From Megaera_A sp965233855 (lineage in GTDB: Bacteria > Pseudomonadota > Alphaproteobacteria > Rickettsiales > Rickettsiaceae), in assembly GCA_965233855.1 (NCBI GenBank), contig OZ247586.1, forward strand, positions 930,001 through 994,000: a stretch of 64,000 nt of DNA, given 5' to 3'. Both the position numbers and the translations under genes were made by a program. Position 1 is the first letter of the stretch; each line of letters starts with the position of its first letter. The notes beneath the pieces were generated by a model. It was not told the DNA's origin, did no database searches, and saw only the letters and a program-made list of their open reading frames with translations. Positions 56,027-62,723 of the stretch are shown one piece after another.

Positions 56027-56458
56027 ATGGAACATCTTGAAATTTATTTATTATTATTTACTGACACCTTAGTTAGTAATTTTGCATTTAATAACTCTAC
56101 CGAACTTGCTATTTTTTCTATGAAAATTTTTGGACTCCATAATCCATATATAGTAATACTGACTGCTAGTTCTGCTGTAATCATAGCCTATTATGTGAAT
56201 TACATATTAGGAATTGCTTGCTTTAAGATATTATCACCTATGAGTCATGAAGAAAATGGAACAGAAAACTCTAAAAAAATTGAAGCAATTAGAACTTTTA
56301 AATTCTTACCATTAATCCTGTTACTTAGTGGAATCCCATTTTTTGGTAAATTCGTAATTTTATTTGCTGGTTTTTGCAGAACTCCCATTATAATGACAAT
56401 TATAGTTGGAACAGTGGCAAAATTTATATATTACACAACAACGTATCTAATTTTATAG
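56027..56458 (+). CDS. Small membrane protein, YqaA/DedA (VTT) family-like
   Basis: A 143-residue protein with about four membrane segments. The loop and helix LLSGIPFFGKFVILFAGFCR resembles the conserved G-x-F/LPxxG...P..F.AG..R motif of the VTT/DedA-YqaA family, which acts in lipid flipping or membrane homeostasis. Family members are usually ~145-200 residues, so it is short but plausible. It lies between degP and addB in one apparent transcript (gaps 32 and 12 bp). No good ribosome-binding site is seen; the hairpin at 55984-56021 lies just upstream. Confidence 0.55.
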   Translation: MEHLEIYLLLFTDTLVSNFAFNNSTELAIFSMKIFGLHNPYIVILTASSAVIIAYYVNYILGIACFKILSPMSHEENGTENSKKIEAIRTFKFLPLILLLSGIPFFGKFVILFAGFCRTPIIMTIIVGTVAKFIYYTTTYLIL

Positions 56459-56470
56459 AGTTTCTAGTCA

Positions 56471-56950
56471 ATGAATATATTTAAAACCAGCTCTAAAGAA
56501 GACTTCATTGATGAATTAATAACATTTATTACTAAGAATTTTAGCGAAGACTTCACCAAGCTTAAGATCCTACTTCCAAATGGACTAACTTGTAAAGAAC
56601 TTCAACACGCTCTGATTCATAAGCATGGTACAATAATATTACCAAATATTATACCTGTCTCAGAACTTGTCGCGCAAGAGGAAGAAATTTTTAAAATTCC
56701 TTCACAACAAATTGGATCTATCACTCGCCTTGAAGAGAAACTAACACTTGCTAAAATAATAAATTCATATGAAAATTTAAACTATAATCTTTTGCAAAGC
56801 ATAAGATTAAGCCCCTCACTATCGCAATTATTTTTTGAGTTTGAAGCAAATAAATTAGAATTTAAGGATTTGCAAAATTTACCAAAACTTGATGAGTCAG
56901 AGCATTGGAAAATGATTTATAATTTCCTAAGCTATGCACAAGAAAAATAG
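56471..56950 (+). pseudogene. addB: AddB, N-terminal part, ended by an in-frame stop
   Basis: The first 159 codons of an alphaproteobacterial-type AddB, the helicase-nuclease partner of AddA in double-strand break repair. The segment ITRLEEKLTLAKIINSY and LSQLFFEFEANK belong to its N-terminal helicase-like domain. A TAG codon at 56948-56950 ends this frame; the same frame resumes at once and the rest of AddB follows from 56978. Normal AddB is one polypeptide of roughly 900-1000 residues. Either this is a broken gene, or two proteins associate. Confidence 0.75.
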
Positions 56951-56977
56951 AAAACTCATATTAAGGGCCTGAAAAAA

Positions 56978-59122
56978 ATGAGTCGCGCTTCATATCAAAC
57001 ACTAATCTTTAATGCTGAGATCAATAGATTACTAAATAATCGCGATGAAACTCTTCTAATAGCTGGTGTGATTGGAGATAATGAAATAACTAATGATTTT
57101 ATATGCAGCGCTCTAGAACTTAACAATGTTCATTTAATATTACCACCATTTAACGAGCATGATTTAGCAAGAAACTTAATTCCAGAAAATCCTCTATACA
57201 GAATTCAAAAATTCTTTAAAAAAATAAAAAAACCATTTGGAATTAATACACTTGGAGCTTCACACAGTAATGTACTCGATAAATTAATATCTAAATCAGA
57301 CTCAACGCATTACAATAATAATCTAGAATATGTTGAACTAGAAAACTCCTTCCATGAAGCCGAATATATTGCAAAAAAGTGTCAAGAGATGCTAAATAAT
57401 AATCCAAAATGCAAAATAGCTATTATCACCCATACAATAGAGGCAAAAGAACTATACTCTATCTTTCTAGACAAATATGAACTTAAATATAATAATTTAT
57501 TTGGAAAAGATATTTTAAAGCATGAAGGGATAACACTCATACTAATCATTTCTGAATTAATCTATTCAAAGTTTAATCTAAAAAATCTATTTGCTCTGCT
57601 ATCACATCAAGATATAGCTAGTAAATTTACATATAAAATAAAAAACGTTATTAGAAAAAGAAACAGGCTAGCTTCAAATATTGAATCAATAAAACAAACA
57701 GTTGAAAAATATGAATCTATTGAAACAAAAGAAAAATTCTTTGATTTAATAGACTTAATAGAGCCTCCTCCAACTATTCATAATTTCTATAATTTACTAA
57801 AGCATTCTATTCAATTAGTAGAAAAAATTGTTCCAGATATCTGGAATAAGTATCCGGATATTAGTGCGACATTATCTGAAATTCTGAATGCAAATTGGAT
57901 AATGAAAATTGATGATATAGAATTATTCCCTGAGCTACTAAAACAAGTTCTAAGTGGTGGAAGAATTATCGGGTCCAAGTATAATAATATTATCATTTGT
58001 CAAGCACAAGACACTCCGCTTATCAACTATGATCTAACTATAATTTCTGACATTAACGAGAATAAATATCCAAAATCAACTATTGGAAGCCCTTGGTTAA
58101 ATATACAAATGCAAAAAGAGCTTGGCTTAGATAGCAAACTTGCAAATATTGGCTATACTCTCTACCAATTTTATTTAAACATTCAAAATAAAAAAACTAT
58201 TCTAACTAGAGCTAAAAAATTTAATGGTTCACAAACTCTTCCATCACCTTTTATTCTCCACACGCAATATATTCTTGGGAAACAACTAAAATCAAAAATA
58301 GCTGCCATAAAATTCACGGAGTTAAATACAGCTAGTAAGGAAATCGTAGCAACTAGCAATATTTTTCCAGAACAAATTTCAGCTACAGATATTGAAACCT
58401 TAATTCGTTCACCCTATAATTTCTATGCTAAAAAAATTCTAAAAATTCGTAAAATTGATGATATTAGTGATAAACCAAATCTAGCTGATTTTGGTAATTT
58501 TTTCCATCATATTGCTGAAGATTATGCTAATGAGTTTCCTAAAAAATCAATTGAAGATCTTAGTAATGAATATCTTACAACACTAAATATCCCTGAATAC
58601 AGTAAAAATGCTTGGCAAACAAAAATCATGGCAATTGCTCCTGAACTTACTGAATTTGAAAAAACCAGAAGACAAAATATTTCATCCATTCACTGTGAAA
58701 TAAAAGGAGAATTACAACTCAATATAATGGATAAAAAAATTACAATTATTGCCATAGCAGACCGTATTGAAATTGGGAAAGATGGGTCTGCATACATCAT
58801 GGACTATAAAACCGGAGCAGTTCCATCAAAAAAAGATGTCTTATCTGGCCTTTCACCACAGTTAATTATCGAGTCAATTATATTAGCAGAAGGCGGCTTT
58901 GATCTTCCTTCAAACATGATTGAACAAATTATTTATGTAAAAATAAATAGTAACAAGCCATATATTAAAACAACTGAGATCAAACTTTCAAAAGAAGATC
59001 TTATAAAACATAAGCAAGGTCTTATCTCGCTTTTAGAGCATTATGTTTCAACAAATCAATACCCAATAGAACCCTGCCAAATGAAATATGATGATTATAC
59101 TCATGTAGCGAGAAGACTATAA
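56978..59122 (+). CDS. addB: AddB, C-terminal part (helicase-like and nuclease domains)
   Basis: A 714-residue frame in the same phase as the preceding piece, beginning at ATG 56978 with AAGGG ten bases before it. The PD-(D/E)xK nuclease is near the end: GSAYIMDYKTGAVPSKKDV (Asp, Lys) and a preceding HIAEDYANEF; DISDKPNLADFGNFFHHI and the closing CQMKYDDYTHVARRL also match the alphaproteobacterial AddB family. The upstream helicase half lacks a usable Walker A, as in other AddB proteins. AddA is not in the window. Confidence 0.82.
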   Translation: MSRASYQTLIFNAEINRLLNNRDETLLIAGVIGDNEITNDFICSALELNNVHLILPPFNEHDLARNLIPENPLYRIQKFFKKIKKPFGINTLGASHSNVLDKLISKSDSTHYNNNLEYVELENSFHEAEYIAKKCQEMLNNNPKCKIAIITHTIEAKELYSIFLDKYELKYNNLFGKDILKHEGITLILIISELIYSKFNLKNLFALLSHQDIASKFTYKIKNVIRKRNRLASNIESIKQTVEKYESIETKEKFFDLIDLIEPPPTIHNFYNLLKHSIQLVEKIVPDIWNKYPDISATLSEILNANWIMKIDDIELFPELLKQVLSGGRIIGSKYNNIIICQAQDTPLINYDLTIISDINENKYPKSTIGSPWLNIQMQKELGLDSKLANIGYTLYQFYLNIQNKKTILTRAKKFNGSQTLPSPFILHTQYILGKQLKSKIAAIKFTELNTASKEIVATSNIFPEQISATDIETLIRSPYNFYAKKILKIRKIDDISDKPNLADFGNFFHHIAEDYANEFPKKSIEDLSNEYLTTLNIPEYSKNAWQTKIMAIAPELTEFEKTRRQNISSIHCEIKGELQLNIMDKKITIIAIADRIEIGKDGSAYIMDYKTGAVPSKKDVLSGLSPQLIIESIILAEGGFDLPSNMIEQIIYVKINSNKPYIKTTEIKLSKEDLIKHKQGLISLLEHYVSTNQYPIEPCQMKYDDYTHVARRL

Positions 59123-59240
59123 CAATTATTCTAACTCTAGTTCAAACAACAGCAAAATTAAAGTTATCCTACTTTTCTCGCAATCAAGTTTAAATTATGT
59201 TACGCTTAAACTATATGTTATGTAGAAGCTGGCTAAAATT

Positions 59241-59352
59241 ATGAAAAATCTATTTTTTGCGATTATTTTAACGTTATTTATGAATAATAATATCATGGCA
59301 AAACCAACCAAATCTACAGAAGAAGCGATCTTCGCAATGGGGTGTTTCTGGT
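59241..59352 (+). pseudogene. msrA: MsrA, first 37 codons, cut by an insertion sequence
   Basis: Peptide methionine sulfoxide reductase A. After a signal-peptide-like start (MKNLFFAIILTLFMNN) the frame reads KSTEEAIFAMGCFW, the N-terminal active-site motif of MsrA, whose catalytic Cys (GCFWC) is present as GCFW. Immediately afterwards the sequence becomes the terminal repeat of the IS at 59353, giving the chimeric tail SAIRNME and a stop at 59373-59375. The rest of msrA is not seen on the far side of the element. Confidence 0.8.
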
Positions 59353-59580
59353 CAGCGATTCGAAATATGGAATAAAATCAGTGTTATAAAAAATATTATC
59401 GGCTTTGTAGCAAATTATCAGATTATATTTGCTTTATTTTTATCAAAAAGATGGTGATAATTACCAGATTTGCTAGTAGAAAACATCACAAAATAACATT
59501 TTCACAAAAATGATACACCACAACGGTTATCAATAGCAAGTCTATTGATAAATACAGCTAGTAATCAATCAAACAACACC

Positions 59581-60708
59581 TTAAGTTGGTGGTGGTTCAT
59601 AATCCATTTCTCCAATCAAAAATTCCCATAACGCTTCTAAGTTGGTAAAATACAGTCTATTAACAAACGCTCCGACTTGATGCCATAATGAAGCTAAACG
59701 GCTATATTTTAATCTGAGTTTTTGGAATAAACTATCGGTTAATTGATGAATTTGATGCATCAAAAATGATAATAATGTAAAGTTATAGAAGTTATAACAT
59801 GAATTGTTTTTACCGTGACCATAATTATGTTCAATGTTATATCCATGATTTTTTAAACTATTGAAGCACTCATTTTCTATTTTCCAACGTGCTCTTGCAG
59901 CATCTAAAATAATTTTTGCATTCTTATTTGTGATTTCTAAGTCAGTTATCCATTTGCCAAAATACTGCACTTTTTTTGTGCCGTTTTTCTGAGGAACTAG
60001 CTCCCATGCAGCTATATAATTTGTTCTTTGTTTGGTGCCACTAAAGAGTTCAATATCATTAACCCACTCTATGACAAGTTCATTATTTCTTCGGCTAGTG
60101 GTATAAACTTTAGATTTATCTATAGAGGTTAGATTATTCATCAATGTCTTATGTTGTTTGGGTTTTGCACGAAAAATGTAGTTTGCATTATGGGAATGTA
60201 TCTTCTCAATTACTGGTGTTGTTGCATATAATCCATCGGCATTGATAATAATGCCTAACTTATCGTGATCCTTTCTAAACTTATCTATAAATCTATAAAA
60301 AGCATTTACTTCACTATCTTCTTTTTTTGCTCCATCTTGTATGCAAATATCTTCTGGCATCACTGGTATGACCTGACGTAAGCCGTCTTTAACAATTGCC
60401 GCTTGTAATGCTTGATGGCAGTGATATGAGTTTTTGACAGTACCACGTGTTAAGCATTTTTTACAACTAATTTCCTTAGAGCTAAAATATTGCGTACCAT
60501 CTACATTCAATAAATACTTCCCTGGTAATGTTTGATATTGTTCAAGGTGTTTGCCTCTTTGTAATTTATTAAATAATTCTTTAAATATTGGTCTAAATGC
60601 TACTTCTGGATTTACAGAATCTATAATATTACGCATTCCATTGTCTGTAGGAAGATCATTAACATTAAACATGCTTTTGAGGTTATTTTTTTGGTGATGA
60701 TTCTGCAT
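59581..60708 (-). CDS. DDE transposase of the 1.68-kb element, copy 1
   Basis: A 375-residue frame starting at ATG 60708. The presumed catalytic residues are the Asp in NVDGTQYFSSKE, the Asp in IIINADGLYA and the Glu in WKIENECFNSLKNHGYNIEH, a typical YREK-like spacing; a Cys pair (CKKC) and YHCHQA follow the first Asp. Upstream, the same frame has a TAA at 60721-60723 with transposase-like codons (DVMLSGLACMYFQSQSLL) before it, so ATG 60708 is probably not the ancestral start and the protein lacks its first ~60 residues. Confidence 0.75.
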   Translation of the reverse strand: MQNHHQKNNLKSMFNVNDLPTDNGMRNIIDSVNPEVAFRPIFKELFNKLQRGKHLEQYQTLPGKYLLNVDGTQYFSSKEISCKKCLTRGTVKNSYHCHQALQAAIVKDGLRQVIPVMPEDICIQDGAKKEDSEVNAFYRFIDKFRKDHDKLGIIINADGLYATTPVIEKIHSHNANYIFRAKPKQHKTLMNNLTSIDKSKVYTTSRRNNELVIEWVNDIELFSGTKQRTNYIAAWELVPQKNGTKKVQYFGKWITDLEITNKNAKIILDAARARWKIENECFNSLKNHGYNIEHNYGHGKNNSCYNFYNFTLLSFLMHQIHQLTDSLFQKLRLKYSRLASLWHQVGAFVNRLYFTNLEALWEFLIGEMDYEPPPT

Positions 60709-60920
60709 TTTGCGTTGAAATTATAATAACGATTGGGATTGAAAATACATGCAAGCAAGACCTGATAGCATCACATCCTTTATCTTATGAGTACTGTTTG
60801 GCGCTCTATTGTCTGAAATTAATCCAAATTTGTTAGAAATTGACTCTAACAATGCACTTACACTTAGGTGTTTTTTAGAATGAATACGACTGTACCAATC
60901 TTTATTAAATATACTGGTAT
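60709..60920 (-). pseudogene. Detached 5' part of the copy 1 transposase
   Basis: Read on the minus strand in phase with the transposase, about 60 codons up to a TAA at 60721-60723 look like the missing N-terminus: SVSALLESISNKFGLISDNR, KIKDVMLSGLACMYFQSQSLL. In related elements this region continues without a break into the residues before QNHHQKNNLKSMF. The frame has no clear start codon here, and the stop separates it from the main frame. Confidence 0.55.
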
Positions 60921-61029
60921 TATTCTAAAGATTTATATGCATTTTACTATTTTTTTCTTTTTGCTCTACGAAATACGTTTTTTCAATGCGTTATGATGCA
61001 ACGGTTCTAGCTCATATTTCGAATCGCTG

Positions 61030-61239
61030 CTACAGATAAAATGATGTTGATGCGTCGTAGTTTTATTGAGACTATATTCTCCTCTATGAAGTCATTGAAT
61101 ACTTTGATTCATAGTAGGCACAGATCACCTATCAACGCTTTTTCTCACTTATTTGCTGGACTCATAAATTACCAAATTAGAACTGATAAACCATCTCTAG
61201 ATCAAATGGTAAAATTAGATTCTTATGCATAGTTGGGGT
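61030..61239 (+). mobile_element. 210-bp fragment of the IS982-family element
   Basis: Nearly identical to the 3' end of the element at 21925-22891: it encodes the last ~60 residues of its transposase (RRSFIETIFSSMKSLNTLIH ... KLDSYA) with one residue change (Leu for Phe), then the terminal repeat TTCTTATGCATAGTTGGGGT at 61220-61239. It begins exactly at the end of the 1.68-kb element, so the rest of IS982 was lost there. It ends 52 bp before the rnpB -35 box. Confidence 0.85.
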
Positions 61240-61291
61240 TAGATATAATTTTAGGAATGCATGGTAATTTTAGAGATTCATATACTGCCCA

Positions 61292-61321
61292 TTGACATAT
61301 CTATGCATAATAAATTACAAT
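61292..61321 (+). promoter_or_regulatory. Sigma-70 promoter of rnpB
   Basis: Perfect -35 TTGACA at 61292-61297 and -10 TACAAT at 61316-61321, spaced 18 bases apart. The RNase P RNA begins about seven bases beyond the -10 element. It is one of the two best sigma-70-like promoters in the window. Confidence 0.65.
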
Positions 61322-61326
61322 GCTTC

Positions 61327-61713
61327 TTGAGATGGTCGCGTGATTGTATTTCTTACTTGTTTGTAAGTTATGAGGAAAGTCCGGGCTCCAAATAGACGCG
61401 ATGCTGGATAATAACCAGCAAAGAGAAGGTATAATGCCTCTTTTTAGGGATAGTGCAGCAGAAATATACCGCCTCTTTTGAGGTAAGGGTGAAATGGTGC
61501 GGTAAGAGCGCACCGGATTCTTGGTGACAGGAATCGCATATGTAAACCCCGTCGGGAGCAAGATCAAATAGGCATAATTGAACTTTTGAGTTCCTGGCTG
61601 TCTATAGCTAGATATTATGCGGGTAGATCGCTTGAGGTAAATGGTAACATTTATCCTAGATAAATAATCACGGTAGCTTTTAGCTATACAGAACCCGGCT
61701 TATAGACCATCTT
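61327..61713 (+). ncRNA. rnpB: RNase P RNA (M1, class A)
   Basis: Catalytic RNA that trims 5' leaders from tRNA precursors. The conserved P4 left arm GAGGAAAGTCCGGGCTCC (about 61371) and the 3' element ACAGAACCCGGCTTATAGACC are present, and the 5' GATGGTC pairs with the terminal GACCATC to form P1. GTAAACCCCGTCGGGAGCAAGATCAAATAGG in the middle is the CR-type core. Total length about 390 nt is that of alphaproteobacterial class A molecules. No protein frame overlaps. Exact ends are estimated from the P1 helix. Confidence 0.93.
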
Positions 61714-61736
61714 TTAACTTTTATTTTTAAATAATA

Positions 61737-62408
61737 ATGCTAACATTATATCATCATCCTGTTTGTCCTTTATCTCGTCAGACTCGAGTTTTTTTAAAAG
61801 AATCTGACACTGAATTTAGTATGGTAAAAGAGGATTATTGGCTTCGTAGAAAAGAATTTATTCAAATTAACCCTTCAGGCCACTTGCCTGTAATTGAAAT
61901 AGATAAATTTTCACCAATTCTAGTCGGTAATTATTCCATAATTGAATATATGTCTGAGAGTTTTGAAGATTTTTATTTCATGCCAAAATCTATTGATGAT
62001 CGAGTAGAAGTCAGGAAAACTATATCATGGTTTAATGATAAATTTTACCGTGAGGTTAGTAAAATTCTTGTTGATGAAAAGATGATTAGGTTGCTTATGC
62101 GCGTAGGTGGTCCAAGGAGTGCATTTATTAGAGCAGCAAAGTCAAATTTAAATCAGCATCTTAAATTACTGAGCGCAAATCTTGAGAAAAAATCCTATAT
62201 CTCTTTAGAGAAAATTTCTTGTGCTGATATAGTAGCAGCATCACATATTTCAACAGTAGATTATTTCGGTGAAATAAATTGGGATAGTTGGGGAGTGATT
62301 AAAGAATGGTACTCAATTATAAAATCAAGGCCAGCATTTCAGACAATATTGCAAGATAGAGTCGCTGGTTTTGCCCCGCCGCAACATTATTCAGATTTGG
62401 ATTTTTAG
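61737..62408 (+). CDS. Glutathione S-transferase family protein
   Basis: A 223-residue cytosolic protein with an N-terminal thioredoxin-like domain (LYHHPVCPLSRQTRVFLKE, QINPSGHLPVIEID, and the Ser of NYSIIEYMSES for glutathione contacts) and an all-helical C-terminal domain including ISCADIVAASHISTVDYFG. CPLS in place of the CPYC/CPFC redox motif leaves one Cys. Conjugates glutathione or acts as a disulfide/metabolite reductase; the substrate is unknown. ATG at 61737, just after rnpB. Confidence 0.82.
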   Translation: MLTLYHHPVCPLSRQTRVFLKESDTEFSMVKEDYWLRRKEFIQINPSGHLPVIEIDKFSPILVGNYSIIEYMSESFEDFYFMPKSIDDRVEVRKTISWFNDKFYREVSKILVDEKMIRLLMRVGGPRSAFIRAAKSNLNQHLKLLSANLEKKSYISLEKISCADIVAASHISTVDYFGEINWDSWGVIKEWYSIIKSRPAFQTILQDRVAGFAPPQHYSDLDF

Positions 62409-62426
62409 ATGCGTGTAAGTTTTACG

Positions 62427-62449
62427 AAAGAGTTATCTAGAATCTCTTT
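62427..62449 (+). terminator. Possible terminator after the GST gene
   Basis: Arms AAAGAG (62427-62432) and CTCTTT (62444-62449) with an 11-base loop, followed by T-rich sequence (TGCTTAAATTATTATT). Short and AT-rich, hence a weak call. Confidence 0.3.
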
Positions 62450-62585
62450 TGCTTAAATTATTATTACTTATAGTCTACAGAAGAAAGTATTGGAAATGGA
62501 ACTTTAAGGCTAATTTTAGCAATTTGAAGTTTGTATTTAATAATCATTTTTACTTATCAGGTTTTTATTTCTCTTAAATATTGTC

Positions 62586-62643
62586 ATAAGATATATTAAT
62601 TGAAAGTAACCTTTATAAGGTATATTAACAGAAAGTAACTTGT
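62586..62643 (+). repeat. Tandem 29-bp direct repeat (two units)
   Basis: Unit 1 (62586-62614) and unit 2 (62615-62643) match at 24 of 29 positions. Both contain TATATTAA, two variable bases, then GAAAGTAAC. The spacing, close to three helical turns, and the position upstream of a ribosome-binding site suggest a pair of protein-binding sites, but this is not proven. Confidence 0.7.
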
Positions 62644-62662
62644 ATTTTAATTAATTAAAATA
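62643..62662 (+). repeat. Twenty-base perfect palindrome
   Basis: TATTTTAATTAATTAAAATA is its own reverse complement and follows immediately on the 29-bp tandem repeat. Forty bases downstream is the ATG of the disrupted ORF. It could be a dimeric-repressor operator. AT-rich sequence makes chance palindromes more likely, so confidence is moderate. Confidence 0.6.
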
Positions 62663-62701
62663 TAAAGTGTGGGAGGGTAATTAATGTAAAGGGAAAAATT
62701 T

Positions 62702-62723
62702 ATGGCTAAAAGTAGTTGCGTAG
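62702..62723 (+). pseudogene. Start of an ORF cut by IS copy 2
   Basis: ATG 62702 behind AAAGGGA starts MAKSSCV and then runs into the terminal repeat of the 1.68-kb element at 62724, ending with the IS-supplied tail AIRNME and a stop at 62744. Only seven codons precede the IS, so the gene cannot be identified from here; its continuation would lie beyond the far end of the element outside the window. Confidence 0.45.

Larger units (their letters stand above)
59353..61029 (-). mobile_element. 1.68-kb insertion sequence, copy 1 (IS4-like/ISNCY type)
   Basis: Bounded by the 17-bp terminal inverted repeat CAGCGATTCGAAATATG, present at 59353-59369 and in inverted form at 61013-61029. It carries one transposase (59581-60708) with ~230 bp on the downstream side and ~320 bp upstream. 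A second copy starts at 62724. No target duplication: the left flank is TTTCTGGT (msrA) and the right flank CTACAGAT (IS982 fragment), so it lies at a rearrangement junction. Between 60709 and 60920 the minus strand has transposase-like codons behind a stop. Confidence 0.85.
62409..62701. other. Leader region with tandem repeats and palindrome upstream of a disrupted ORF
   Basis: No long ORF. Contains the 29-bp tandem repeat at 62586-62643, a 20-bp palindrome at 62643-62662, and two ribosome-binding-site-like G-rich stretches at about 62671-62677 and 62688-62694, the second leading into an ATG at 62702. Confidence 0.5.
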
